A stretch of 64,000 nucleotides of DNA from Reyranella sp. (GCF_004297265.1 NZ_SCUT01000056.1:1-64000); one strand, 5' to 3'; shown: positions 1 to 7,886, counted from the stretch's first letter. Notes: a model not told the origin generated them from the letters alone. Made by a program: numbers and translations.

Positions 1-1
1 C

Positions 2-508
2 GGCATCGTGCAGGTCTCGGCCAAGGACAAGGCCACCGGCAAGGAGCAGCAGATCCGCATCCAGGCTTCGGGCGGCCTCAGCGAGGCCGACATCCAGAAG
101 ATGGTGAAGGACGCCGAGCTGCACGCCGAGGAGGACAAGAAGAAGCGCGAGCTGATCGACGCCCGTAACCAGGGCGAGGCGCTGGTCCACTCGACCGATA
201 AGCACCTGAAGGAATACGGCGACAAGGTGAGCCCCACCGAGAAGGCCGAGATCGAGGGTGCGCTCGAGGGCCTCAAGACCGCTCTGGCGGGTGAGGACGT
301 CGAGGCGATCAAGGGCAAGACCAACGACCTGACCCAGGCGGCGATGAAGCTCGGCGAGGCCATGTACAAGGCCCAGCAGGCCGAGGCGCAGGCCGGTGCG
401 GGCGCCGCGGGCGGTGCCTCCGGCGGCGCGACCGATGCCAAGGGCGAGAAGGTCGTCGACGCCGAGTTCGAGGACGTCACCGACAAGAACAAGAAGACAG
501 GGTCCTGA
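2..508 (+). CDS. dnaK: Chaperone DnaK (Hsp70), C-terminal part only
   Basis: The gene enters the window already open, and the last 168 residues are visible. They cover the end of the substrate-binding beta domain (GIVQVSAKDKATGKEQ), the helical lid, and a disordered Gly/Ala-rich linker ending in the acidic tail VVDAEFEDVTDK, which is the usual DnaK C-terminus that contacts co-chaperones. DnaK is the cytoplasmic ATP-dependent Hsp70 that binds unfolded segments and works with DnaJ and GrpE. dnaJ follows 86 bases downstream on the same strand, the usual arrangement. The ATPase domain and the heat-shock promoter lie outside the window. The identification is essentially certain. Confidence 0.97.
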   Translation, partial: GIVQVSAKDKATGKEQQIRIQASGGLSEADIQKMVKDAELHAEEDKKKRELIDARNQGEALVHSTDKHLKEYGDKVSPTEKAEIEGALEGLKTALAGEDVEAIKGKTNDLTQAAMKLGEAMYKAQQAEAQAGAGAAGGASGGATDAKGEKVVDAEFEDVTDKNKKTGS

Positions 509-533
509 ACCGGGACATCCTGAAAGGCAAGGC

Positions 534-557
534 GGCCTCCCGCGCGAGCGGGAGGCC
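534..557 (+). terminator. GC-rich hairpin between dnaK and dnaJ
   Basis: The arms GGCCTCCCGC (534-543) and GCGGGAGGCC (548-557) are perfectly complementary around the 4-base loop GCGA. No T-run follows, so full termination is doubtful. A partial terminator or mRNA-stability hairpin that keeps dnaJ expression below dnaK is an inference; the structure itself is plain in the sequence. Confidence 0.55.
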
Positions 558-594
558 GACCTGTAAGGGGCGAGTAGGGGCTGCGTAGATCATC

Positions 595-1716
595 ATGTCG
601 CAAGACTTTTACGAGCTGCTGGGTGTCAGCCGCACGGCCAGTGCCGACGACATCAAGAAGTCGTACCGCAAGCTCGCGATGCAGTACCATCCGGACCGCA
701 ACGACGGTAACGCGGAAGCGGAACGGAAGTTCAAGGAAATCAACCACGCCTACGACATCCTGAAGGACCCGGAGAAGCGTGCGGCCTACGACCGCTACGG
801 ACCGGCGGCCTTCGAGGGCGGCGCGGGGCCCGGCGGACCGTTCCAGGGTGGGCAGGGCTTCGATTTCGGCTCGGTGTTCGGCGACATCTTCGAGGAAATG
901 TTCGGCGCCGGCGGCCAGCGCGGGCGCGGCGGACGGGCCGACATGCGCGGCCAGGACCTGCGCTTCAATCTCGAGATCACGCTGGAGCAGGCCTACGCCG
1001 GCACCGAGGCCACGGTGCGCGTGCCGAGTTCCGTTTCCTGCGAAGTCTGCCACGGCAGCGGCGCCGAAGCCGGCTCCAAGCCGCAGCAATGCCCGACCTG
1101 CCAGGGTCGCGGGCGCATCCGCGCGCAGCAGGGTTTCTTCACCGTCGAGCGCGCCTGCCACACCTGCCACGGCGCGGGCCAGGTGATCGACAAGCCGTGC
1201 AAGAACTGCGGCGGCCAAGGCCGCGTGCGTCGCGAGAAGACGCTCAAGGTCAACATCCCGGCCGGCGTCGAGGACGGCACGCGCATTCGCCTCACCGGCG
1301 AGGGCGAGGCCGGCGCGCGGGGCGGTCCCGCCGGCGACCTCTACGTCTTCCTTTCGGTGCGCCGCCACCAGCTGTTCGAGCGCGAGGGTGCCGACGTGCA
1401 TTGCCGCGTGCCGATCTCGATGGTGCAGGCGACCCTGGGCGGCAACATCGAGGTGCCGACGCTCGACGGCAAGATGGCGCGCATCAACATCCCCGCCGGC
1501 GCGCAGGGCGGCCACCAGTTCCGCATGCGCGGCAAGGGCATGCCGATCGTGCGCTCCAGCCAGCGCGGCGACATGTACATCGAGATCAACGTCGAGACGC
1601 CGACCAACCTCACCTCGAAGCAGAAGGAACTGCTCAAGGAATTCGAGAAGGCCGGCAAGACCAGCCCCGAATCCGAAGGCTTCTTCAGCAAGGTGAAGGA
1701 GATGTTCGGCGGCTAG
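595..1716 (+). CDS. dnaJ: Co-chaperone DnaJ (Hsp40)
   Basis: A 373-residue full-length type I J-protein. The J domain (about residues 4-70) carries HPD at 32-34, which stimulates the DnaK ATPase. It is followed by a Gly/Phe-rich linker (about 77-125) and four zinc-binding CxxCxGxG repeats, read as CEVCHGSG, CPTCQGRG, CHTCHGAG and CKNCGGQG. The C-terminal substrate-binding beta domains follow. The protein delivers unfolded clients to DnaK in the cytoplasm. It lies directly behind dnaK; the ATG at 595 has only a weak ribosome-binding site. grpE is not in the window. No unusual residues were seen. Confidence 0.98.
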   Translation: MSQDFYELLGVSRTASADDIKKSYRKLAMQYHPDRNDGNAEAERKFKEINHAYDILKDPEKRAAYDRYGPAAFEGGAGPGGPFQGGQGFDFGSVFGDIFEEMFGAGGQRGRGGRADMRGQDLRFNLEITLEQAYAGTEATVRVPSSVSCEVCHGSGAEAGSKPQQCPTCQGRGRIRAQQGFFTVERACHTCHGAGQVIDKPCKNCGGQGRVRREKTLKVNIPAGVEDGTRIRLTGEGEAGARGGPAGDLYVFLSVRRHQLFEREGADVHCRVPISMVQATLGGNIEVPTLDGKMARINIPAGAQGGHQFRMRGKGMPIVRSSQRGDMYIEINVETPTNLTSKQKELLKEFEKAGKTSPESEGFFSKVKEMFGG

Positions 1717-1743
1717 AGTCTTTCCGCGCGAAGCAGAATCGGC

Positions 1744-1868
1744 TTCCTCCTCATTCAGATGGGGAGGTGGCGCCGTCATACGGCGACGGAGGGGTCAGGG
1801 TGTGTGCCGACGAGCATGACCCCATCGCCCCGTATGACGGGGCACTTCCCCATCTGAATGGGGAAGAA
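1744..1868. repeat. Long palindromic intergenic repeat, family 1, copy A
   Basis: A 125-base imperfect inverted repeat lying between the convergent dnaJ and oxidoreductase genes. The outer arms pair CATTCAGATGGGGAGG with its counterpart CCCCATCTGAATGGGG. The inner arms contain CGTCATACGG and CCGTATGACGG. Related copies occur at 7887-8001 and 16634-16761. About 35 bases of the right half recur exactly, in reverse complement, as the left half of the 16634 copy. It may be a REP- or MITE-like element acting as a bidirectional terminator, which is an inference. Confidence 0.85.
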
Positions 1869-1926
1869 ACCGATTCCGAAGTCTGACGCTTCAATCCACG
1901 TCGGCAAGACTCTAATCCGGCCGCCG

Positions 1927-1950
1927 CATGAGCCCGTCACAGGGCTCATG
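1927..1950. terminator. Hairpin downstream of the SAF-oxidoreductase operon
   Basis: The arms CATGAGCCC (1927-1935) and GGGCTCATG (1942-1950) pair perfectly around a 6-base loop. The hairpin lies 20 bases beyond the stop codon of the minus-strand oxidoreductase and has no T-run on either side. It is plausibly a 3'-end structure for that operon. Confidence 0.4.
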
Positions 1951-1969
1951 GGCACGCGAGCGATGCTTC

Positions 1970-3334
1970 CTACTGGGCCGCGATCTTCGACGCCGCCGGT
2001 GCGAAGTCGCGTTCCATCTCGCGGCGCAGCTTCACCGCGGTCAGCGACTCGTCCATCATCACGTCGGCATAGGTCAGCGACTGGCCGGCCTTGATCGGCT
2101 TCACCAGCTTGACGTTGTGCGCGAGGCCGAGCGGCAGGCTGCCGAGGCCGGTCGACTTCTCAGACGGGAACAGCTTGCCGTAGACCGTGTAGCCGCCCTC
2201 GCCGTCCAGCATCTCGCCGGGCTTGAGGTCGCGCTTGGCGGTGGCGATCACGTCGGCATGGAAGCCGATCGCCGTACCGGTCGGCTCCTTGCGCAGCCCG
2301 ATCGAGGCGACCGACATCCCGACCTCGAGGCCGATCAGGTGCCAGCGCTTGTACATGACGGAGTACCGGCCGCTCGGGTCGGTCTGCAGCATGTACTCCT
2401 CGAAGCAGTTCTTCTGGTACTCGGTGCCCGCCTCGAACACGACCCAAACGCCCTTGCGGATCTCGTAGGGGATGGCGCGCCCGTCCTTCTCCAGCGACGA
2501 GGCCACCTCGACCTGGCCCTTGTGGTGGAGCTGGCCGCCCTCGGAGATCGGCCGCATCACGAAGGGCAGGTCCTCGACAGAGCACGGCGGAAAGGCGAGC
2601 CCGTCCGGCGCCGGCGTGAGGCCGGTGGCGTTGGCCACCGCGGTGCTCTCGATGGCGGGCTTGGAGCCGTCGAGGAACGAATTGAACATCTTGGGGTTCA
2701 GGCCGCCGCGCTTCGCCTGCTCCTCGTTGAGGCCCCAGTACTTCCACACCGTTTCAGGCGTCGACTGCGCAAAGTGCGGCAGCCACTTGTGGCCGCGGCC
2801 GGCCGCCGTCACCTCGAAGCCCGACGTGCGCGCCCAGTCGACCAGCTCGCAGATCAGCGCCGGCTGGTCGCCATAGGCCAGGGAGTAGATCACGCCTGCG
2901 GCGGCGGCGCGCTTGGCCAGCAGCGGGCCGCAGAAGGCGTCGGCCTCGACCGTCACCATCACCACGCTCTTGCCGTGACGGAAGGCTTCGAGCGCATGCT
3001 CGACAGCGGCGATCGGGTCGCCGGTCGATTCGACGATGATGTCGATCTCGGGATGGCTGACCAGGGCGCGCCAGTCGTCGGTGAGATGGGTGCTGCCATG
3101 CTTGCGCGCATCGGCGAACGAGGTCGCCGACGTCACGTCGGGCTTCCAGCCGAGCCGCGCCAGGTTCTCGCGCGCACGGTCGGGCGACAGGTCGGCGATG
3201 CCGACAAGATGAATGCCCGGCGTCGTCGGGATCTGCGACAAGTACATCGAGCCGAACTTGCCGGCGCCGATCACACCGATGCGCAACGGATTGGCTTCGG
3301 CGGCGCGCGCCAGAAGCATGCGATGGAGACTCAT
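1970..3334 (-). CDS. NAD(P)-dependent oxidoreductase with C-terminal SAF domain
   Basis: A 454-residue protein. It has an N-terminal Rossmann fold with the dinucleotide-binding motif GVIGAGKFG at residues 20-28, resembling homoserine dehydrogenase or Gfo/Idh/MocA enzymes. A central catalytic-type domain follows, then a C-terminal SAF-like segment (about 365-440: DLKPGEMLDG, KPIKAGQSLT). This architecture belongs to a family often annotated only as an oxidoreductase or FlgA-like protein; some relatives act on unusual sugar acids, but the substrate here is not readable. The start ATG at 3334 has a clear GGAGGA site. It is the last gene of a three-gene operon, 22 bases after the dioxygenase, so it may process the hydroxylated product. 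Family call confident, function open. Confidence 0.8.
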   Translation of the reverse strand: MSLHRMLLARAAEANPLRIGVIGAGKFGSMYLSQIPTTPGIHLVGIADLSPDRARENLARLGWKPDVTSATSFADARKHGSTHLTDDWRALVSHPEIDIIVESTGDPIAAVEHALEAFRHGKSVVMVTVEADAFCGPLLAKRAAAAGVIYSLAYGDQPALICELVDWARTSGFEVTAAGRGHKWLPHFAQSTPETVWKYWGLNEEQAKRGGLNPKMFNSFLDGSKPAIESTAVANATGLTPAPDGLAFPPCSVEDLPFVMRPISEGGQLHHKGQVEVASSLEKDGRAIPYEIRKGVWVVFEAGTEYQKNCFEEYMLQTDPSGRYSVMYKRWHLIGLEVGMSVASIGLRKEPTGTAIGFHADVIATAKRDLKPGEMLDGEGGYTVYGKLFPSEKSTGLGSLPLGLAHNVKLVKPIKAGQSLTYADVMMDESLTAVKLRREMERDFAPAASKIAAQ

Positions 3335-3356
3335 GTTTTCCTCCGGAGTGTCTTGA

Positions 3357-4157
3357 TTATTCCGCCGCGGCCTTGCGGTTGACGGCGCGGATCACCGCAT
3401 CGTCCTCCCAGGCGTCGACCGGCGTGAAGTCGCGGTGCGCGATGTATTCCGGCCGCTTGAACCGGCGGATCGCGTTGCTGACCGCGTTGTAGGTCACGTA
3501 GATGATCTGGCGATCCCACGGCGACAGGTTGGGCGGGCTGCCATGGACCAGCGTGCCGTGGAAGAAGATCGCCGAACCGGGGCCGCCCTTGGGCGAGACG
3601 ATGCCGCCCTGGTCGACCAGCTTGGCGATCGTGTCGTTGTCGATCGTCCACAGCGGATAGGAGGTCGTGGTGAGGTCGTGCTTGGCCTCGATCGCACCCT
3701 TCTTGTGGCTCTTCGGGATGAACCAGAGCGGGCCATTGAACTCGTTCACCTCGTCGATGAACACCGCGAGGTTCATGGCGCGCGCCTCGGGCATGTCGTC
3801 GTCGGCCTTCCAGGTGCCGTAGTCCTGGTGCCATTGCCAGACGTCGCCGTCGAACGCGGCCTTCCCGTTGATCTTGAACTGGTGGATGTAGGTCTTGTCC
3901 TTCAGGAGCTGCTCGGCCGGCTCCACGAAGCGCGGATGGTGGATCAGTGCCTCGAACACCGGATGATAGGTGTGGACCGCGAAGGCGGTGCGCACCACGT
4001 CGCCCGTCTTCTCGCGCACGTTCTCGGGACGGCGCTGCGCGAAGACCTCGGGCACCGAGGATTTCAGGATTTGCGTCTCTTCCGGCGAGAAATAGTCGGG
4101 GAAGAAGAGATAGCCCTCTTCGTCGAATTGCCGGAGCTGCTCAGAGGTGAGCTTCAT
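3357..4157 (-). CDS. PhyH-family Fe(II)/2-oxoglutarate dioxygenase, ectoine-hydroxylase-like
   Basis: A 266-residue phytanoyl-CoA-dioxygenase-family protein. The predicted iron ligands are H110-x-D112 (in WHQDYGTW) and H205 (in GTLVHGSPPN), with R216 as the likely 2-oxoglutarate anchor. The stretch WQWHQDYGTWKADDDMP is close to the ectoine hydroxylase (EctD) signature. No ectABC genes are nearby, so a different small-molecule substrate is likely. The start at 4157 has a strong AGGAGGAAC ribosome-binding site. It lies between a GntR regulator and a SAF-domain oxidoreductase on the same strand, suggesting a substrate-inducible hydroxylation and oxidation pathway. Dioxygenase call strong; substrate unknown. 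Confidence 0.85.
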   Translation of the reverse strand: MKLTSEQLRQFDEEGYLFFPDYFSPEETQILKSSVPEVFAQRRPENVREKTGDVVRTAFAVHTYHPVFEALIHHPRFVEPAEQLLKDKTYIHQFKINGKAAFDGDVWQWHQDYGTWKADDDMPEARAMNLAVFIDEVNEFNGPLWFIPKSHKKGAIEAKHDLTTTSYPLWTIDNDTIAKLVDQGGIVSPKGGPGSAIFFHGTLVHGSPPNLSPWDRQIIYVTYNAVSNAIRRFKRPEYIAHRDFTPVDAWEDDAVIRAVNRKAAAE

Positions 4158-4202
4158 GGCGGTTCCTCCTTGGCTTTCTTTACTTCTTGGTAAACGCCGT
4201 CT

Positions 4203-4874
4203 TCAGGCGGCGCGGGAAATCACGGCCTTCAATCGTCCCGTCAGAATGCCGGCCATCTGCTCGGCATGGCCGCGGCACAGCGCTTCGGCCTCGGCGGCCT
4301 GCCCGGCTTCGAGCGCGCGCAGGATGGCCTCGTGCTCGTCCCAAACGCTGACCCGCAGATCCTCCTCGCTCAAGGCGGCGGCCATCACCCGACGCAGATG
4401 CTGCCAGTGCGGCTGGGCGGTCTCGCCGATCACGGGGTTGCCCGAGGCTTCGTAGACGAACAGGTGGAAGTCGATATCGGCCTCGATCACCGACGGCACG
4501 TAGCCGCTCGCCACGGCGCGCCGGCCGACGTCGAGCAGGGCGCGGCCGCGCTGCACGAGATGGGGCGTATAGTTCGCAGCGGCGAGGCGGGCGGCGGCGC
4601 CGTCGAGGGCGGCGCGGACCACGTAGAGGTTGCGGGCCTGCTGCACGTCGAGCGGGGCGACGCACACACCCTTGCGGCCGGCGTCGATCAGGAAGCCCTC
4701 GCGACGCAGCAACATCATGGCCTGCAGCACCGGCTGGCGCGACACGCCGAACTGCTGGGCGATCTCCTCCTGGGTGATGCGGGCGCCGGCCTTCAGCTCG
4801 CCCGAGCAGATCGCCTCGAGGACGGAATCGTGGATACGCTCGGAAAGATCGGGCTCGGGCAAAATGGGACGCAT
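4203..4874 (-). CDS. GntR-family transcriptional regulator, FadR/FCD subgroup
   Basis: With the start chosen here the protein has 223 residues. A GntR winged helix-turn-helix spans about residues 10-75 (EEIAQQFGVSRQPVLQAMMLL), followed by an FCD ligand-binding domain. Candidate metal ligands are in EADIDFH, WDEHEAIL and CRGHAEQM. An upstream in-frame ATG at 4910 exists. I prefer 4874 because a promoter and a perfect operator place the transcription start at that ATG, giving a leaderless message. The gene heads the operon with the dioxygenase and SAF oxidoreductase and is probably its autoregulated repressor. The effector would be the pathway substrate or an intermediate. Confidence 0.88.
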   Translation of the reverse strand: MRPILPEPDLSERIHDSVLEAICSGELKAGARITQEEIAQQFGVSRQPVLQAMMLLRREGFLIDAGRKGVCVAPLDVQQARNLYVVRAALDGAAARLAAANYTPHLVQRGRALLDVGRRAVASGYVPSVIEADIDFHLFVYEASGNPVIGETAQPHWQHLRRVMAAALSEEDLRVSVWDEHEAILRALEAGQAAEAEALCRGHAEQMAGILTGRLKAVISRAA

Positions 4875-4891
4875 GTTCTGTATACAGAACA
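4874..4891. promoter_or_regulatory. Perfect 18-bp operator of the GntR operon
   Basis: TGTTCTGTATACAGAACA is perfectly palindromic. Its core TGTATACA matches the T-G-T-A-T-A-C-A type of site known for FCD-subgroup GntR regulators. It overlaps the preferred regulator start codon and contains the predicted -10 element, so bound repressor would block RNA polymerase. Autoregulation is inferred from position. Confidence 0.8.
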
Positions 4892-4910
4892 CAGGGGCGG
4901 CCCGAGTCAA
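4881..4910 (-). promoter_or_regulatory. Predicted leaderless promoter of the GntR/dioxygenase operon
   Basis: Read on the minus strand, TTGACT (4910-4905) is followed by an 18-base spacer and TGTATA (4886-4881). A transcription start about 7 bases further falls on the A of the ATG at 4874, so the message would lack a 5' leader. No Shine-Dalgarno sequence precedes that ATG, in agreement. Confidence 0.55.
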
Positions 4911-4914
4911 CCGC

Positions 4915-5949
4915 CTAGCGGGCTTTCAGGCCCTTTGAAGCGAGAATCTGCGCTCCCCGGTCCGGATAGTCGGTGATCAGCCCCTCGACGCCCAGGTCGA
5001 TCAGGCGGCCCATCTCGGCCGGCGCATTCACGGTCCAGGGCACGACCTTGAGGCCGAGCGCCTGGGCTTCCTTCACGTTCTCGGCGGTGACGTTCCGCCA
5101 GAACGGCGACCACGTCGCGCAGCCCGCCGCCTTGGCGAGCCGGGGCAGCGAGCCGCTCTGCGCCGCCAGGTCGAGACCGCCCAGCCAGGGCGAGGGACGG
5201 CCGCTGCTGCGCTGGACGGTGTCGAAGTTGTTGCTCTCGATGCTGAGGCAGCCGGTGGCGATCTCGGGCGCCAGCTTCCGGACCTCGATCAGGCCGCGCC
5301 AGTCGAACGACTGCAAGGTGCTGCGGGCCTCCGCCTTCCCTTTGCGAATGCCCTCGACCGCCAGCCGAGCTAACGTGCCCGGGTCCAAAGTGAGGTCGGG
5401 TTTTCCCGGGTCTGTCTTGATCTCGATGTTGAAGCGCACGCCGGGGGCGGCCTGGGCGAAGAACTCGGCCAGGGTCGGGAAGCGCTGGCCGTCGACCGGC
5501 TTCTGCTCCGGAAATTGCTGGGCATATTTGCTGGCCGGGTTCACGCGACCGATGTCGTAGCGCTTCAGTTCGTCCAGGGTCAGCGTGCGGATGGCAGGGC
5601 CCGCCGCCGCGAGCCACTGCCCGTCCGGCCCGCGCGTCAGGGCGGGGTTGAGCTCCGGGTCGTGGCTGATGACGACGACGCCGTCGCGCGTCACCGCGAG
5701 GTCGGTTTCGAGGGTCGTGACGCCGAGATCCTGCGCCACCTTGAAGCCGGCCAGCGTGTTCTCGGGCGCCAGCCCGCGCGCGCCGCGATGGCCCTGCAGG
5801 TCGAAGGCCGCCGCAAGGCCGGCGCTAAGCGCCCAGATTGCGCAGGCGAGCGATGCGATCCGCGATATCGGGATGCGTGGCGAGAAGCGCCGGCGTCTTC
5901 GAGGTGAACTGGTTGATCGGGTTGACGATGAAGAGATGCTGCGTGGCAC
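4915..5949 (-). CDS. Glycerophosphodiester phosphodiesterase, exported
   Basis: A GDPD TIM-barrel enzyme that hydrolyses glycerophosphodiesters to glycerol-3-phosphate and an alcohol. Characteristic motifs are HRGARGLAPENT with the catalytic His, ETDLAVTRDG and ISHDP, and IEIKTDPGK and WTVNAP further along. A hydrophobic stretch (SLACAIWALSAGLAAAFD) before the HRG motif looks like a signal peptide core. The only in-frame conventional start is the GTG at 5949, which overlaps the M48 protease gene by 125 bases and gives an odd Ser/Arg-rich n-region; translation may really start closer to the hydrophobic stretch. It is third in the lemA-protease-GDPD set. Family certain, start uncertain. Confidence 0.88.
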   Translation of the reverse strand: MPRSISSSSTRSTSSPRRRRRFSPRIPISRIASLACAIWALSAGLAAAFDLQGHRGARGLAPENTLAGFKVAQDLGVTTLETDLAVTRDGVVVISHDPELNPALTRGPDGQWLAAAGPAIRTLTLDELKRYDIGRVNPASKYAQQFPEQKPVDGQRFPTLAEFFAQAAPGVRFNIEIKTDPGKPDLTLDPGTLARLAVEGIRKGKAEARSTLQSFDWRGLIEVRKLAPEIATGCLSIESNNFDTVQRSSGRPSPWLGGLDLAAQSGSLPRLAKAAGCATWSPFWRNVTAENVKEAQALGLKVVPWTVNAPAEMGRLIDLGVEGLITDYPDRGAQILASKGLKAR

Positions 5950-6772
5950 GGCTCACTCCGGGAAAGGGGGCCGCCTTCTCCGCGAGCTTGCCCAGCGCAG
6001 AGATGAGGCCATTGGGGTTACGCGTGAACTGCACGGATGTCGCATCGGCGAGATACTCGCGCTGGCGCGACACCGCCATCTGCACCGCCTTGGCCGCCAG
6101 CGGCGCCAGGATCGCGACCACCAGCAGGACGATGATCAGGATACCGCCGCCCGAGCTGCCCTTGCGGTCGTCGCTGCGCATCCGGCCCCAGTTCATCGTG
6201 CGCAGCGCCATGTCGCAGACCAGCGCGATCAGGCCGACCGTGACGCCGACCACGACCATGTAACGCGTGTCGAGGTTGCGGAGATGCGCCATCTCGTGCG
6301 CCACCACGCCCTGCAGCTCGTCGCGGCTGAGCGTGTTCAGCAGCCCGCGCGTGACGGCGATCGTGCCGTTGCCGATCCGGTTGCCGGTGGCAAAGGCGTT
6401 CAACGCGTCGGTCTCCAGCACCATGACCCGGGGCATCGGCACGCCCGCGGCGATCGAGATCTCCTCGACCACGTTGTAGAGCTGCGGCGCGTCCTGCTTC
6501 TCGATCGCCTTCGCGCCGGCCATGGACAGCACCATCCGGTCGCCCACCGCCAGCGAGATCGCGCTCCAGCCGACGCTCGCGGCCGCCATCAGGCCGGCGC
6601 CGGCGATGCCGAGTTGGCTGACCGCGGGCAGGGAGCCGGAGGATTCGCCTTCGAGCAGCGCGCCGACCAGATAGCCGACCAGGGCGGCCAGCGCCGTAAG
6701 CACCGCCAGCAGCACCATCGTGTTGCGGCGGTTCTGGTTCTGCGCGGCGACGAAATCGGTGGTGGCGCTCAT
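5825..6772 (-). CDS. Membrane M48-family zinc metalloprotease, HtpX-like
   Basis: A 315-residue protein with hydrophobic segments near 20-42, 55-75, 172-190 and 210-228. The zinc site is HEMAH (159-163), with the third ligand in REYLADA (E239). HtpX-type proteases cut damaged or misassembled membrane proteins on the cytoplasmic side of the inner membrane. The gene follows lemA by 13 bases, and LemA plus an M48 peptidase is a common operon pair. It is longer at the N-terminus than classical HtpX, so I leave the symbol empty. Active-site residues are intact. Confidence 0.9.
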   Translation of the reverse strand: MSATTDFVAAQNQNRRNTMVLLAVLTALAALVGYLVGALLEGESSGSLPAVSQLGIAGAGLMAAASVGWSAISLAVGDRMVLSMAGAKAIEKQDAPQLYNVVEEISIAAGVPMPRVMVLETDALNAFATGNRIGNGTIAVTRGLLNTLSRDELQGVVAHEMAHLRNLDTRYMVVVGVTVGLIALVCDMALRTMNWGRMRSDDRKGSSGGGILIIVLLVVAILAPLAAKAVQMAVSRQREYLADATSVQFTRNPNGLISALGKLAEKAAPFPGVSRATQHLFIVNPINQFTSKTPALLATHPDIADRIARLRNLGA

Positions 6773-6785
6773 GCGCCGCGGCCCC

Positions 6786-7340
6786 TCAGCGCAGCGCGAC
6801 CTTCGGCACTTCGCGCTCGGCCTCCGGCATGTTGAACAGGTCCATCGGCCCGAAGCCCAGCGACGCCGCGGCCAGCACGGCCGGGAAGCTCTGGCGCCGG
6901 GTGTTATAGGTGTTCACCGAATCGTTGTAGAACTGGCGCGCGAAGGCGATCTTGTTCTCGGTGGTCGTGAGCTCCTCCTGGAGCTGCATGACATTGTCGT
7001 TGGCCTTGAGCTGCGGGTAGTTCTCCATCAGGGCGAACAGGCCGTGCGTCGCCAGGCTGAGCGCCGCCTCGGCCGGTCCGGCTTGCGCCGCGTTGCCGCT
7101 GGCCGCCACCGCGTTGTTGCGTGCCTGGATCACCTTGGTGAGCGTCTCCTGCTCGTAGCCCATCGCGTCCTTCACCACCTGCACCAGGTTGGGAATGAGA
7201 TCGTGCCGGCGCTTCAGCTGCACGTCGATCTGGCTCCACGCCGTCTGTGCCTGGTTGCGGCCGCCGACGAGCCCGTTATAGACGGCGATCAGCCACAGGC
7301 CGATGGCGACGACGATGCCGAGGAAGATCCATGAGCTCAT
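6786..7340 (-). CDS. lemA: LemA family protein
   Basis: A 184-residue protein with one N-terminal transmembrane segment (about residues 4-22) followed by a long alpha-helical domain. Family hallmarks are YNGLVGGRNQAQTAWSQIDV, LKRRHDLIPNLV and ENYPQLKANDNV. The biochemical role of LemA is not settled; it is a membrane-anchored helical bundle often encoded with M48 proteases. It starts the operon lemA, M48 protease, GDPD. A divergent SnoaL-like gene begins 65 bases away. Family identification is very firm. Confidence 0.95.
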   Translation of the reverse strand: MSSWIFLGIVVAIGLWLIAVYNGLVGGRNQAQTAWSQIDVQLKRRHDLIPNLVQVVKDAMGYEQETLTKVIQARNNAVAASGNAAQAGPAEAALSLATHGLFALMENYPQLKANDNVMQLQEELTTTENKIAFARQFYNDSVNTYNTRRQSFPAVLAAASLGFGPMDLFNMPEAEREVPKVALR

Positions 7341-7404
7341 GTCCGTTCTCCTTTGCCGCGGCCGCCAGTCTAGTCATGATTAGGGCCGTTCGGGAGGAAT
7401 AACG

Positions 7405-7872
7405 ATGGATACGTCAGAGCTGCTGAAGGCTTTCTGCTCGGCGGTGGAGCGCCGCGACGGCAAGGGCTTCGCGAGCCTGTTCACCGAGGACGCCGTCTAT
7501 CACGACGTGTTCTACGGCGACTTCAAGGGCCGGGAGCGGATCGCCGAGATGATCGACGACTGGTTCCATCGCACCGCGCACGAGTTCCGCTGGGACATGC
7601 ACCGGCCGGTCAGCGACGGCAGGATGCTCTACGCCTACTACACGTTCAGCTATGTCTCGAAGCTCCCCGGCGCCGAGGGCAAGCGCGTCGGCTTCGAGGG
7701 CTGCTCGATGATGCAGCTGCGCGACGGCCTGATCCTCGACTATCGCGAGGTGGCCAATGTCGGCCCGGCCTTCGTCGAACTGGGCTTCGCGCCCGAACGC
7801 ACCTCGAAGATCCTCGCCAAGGAGGGCGCGCATCTCAGGGCCCAGCCGGAGTGGAAGCGTCACACCGGCTGA
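7405..7872 (+). CDS. SnoaL/NTF2-like fold protein
   Basis: A 155-residue cone-shaped alpha+beta barrel protein of the nuclear-transport-factor-2-like superfamily. It begins with the typical helix LLKAFCSAVERRDGKGFASLFTEDAVYHD, and later strands include LYAYYTFSY and LILDYREVANVG. Such proteins include isomerases, hydrolases and ligand-binding proteins, and nothing visible selects one of these. It appears monocistronic, divergent from lemA, and ends just before a family 1 intergenic repeat that separates it from convergent dapD. Substrate unknown. Confidence 0.75.
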   Translation: MDTSELLKAFCSAVERRDGKGFASLFTEDAVYHDVFYGDFKGRERIAEMIDDWFHRTAHEFRWDMHRPVSDGRMLYAYYTFSYVSKLPGAEGKRVGFEGCSMMQLRDGLILDYREVANVGPAFVELGFAPERTSKILAKEGAHLRAQPEWKRHTG

Positions 7873-7886
7873 TAGCCGGATCATCC

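Noticed and set aside
1744..1868. Small coding genes suggested by short open frames across the intergenic repeats
   Set aside because: The frames run through inverted-repeat DNA found in several places, without ribosome-binding sites or conserved protein features.
1928..3382. Plus-strand frame of about 484 codons opposite the SAF oxidoreductase
   Set aside because: It is a shadow of a gene with intact Rossmann motif and good ribosome-binding site, and has no recognisable domain.
3357..4157. Naming the dioxygenase ectD
   Set aside because: The signature is similar, but ectABC are absent and the partner genes point elsewhere, so the substrate cannot be assumed.
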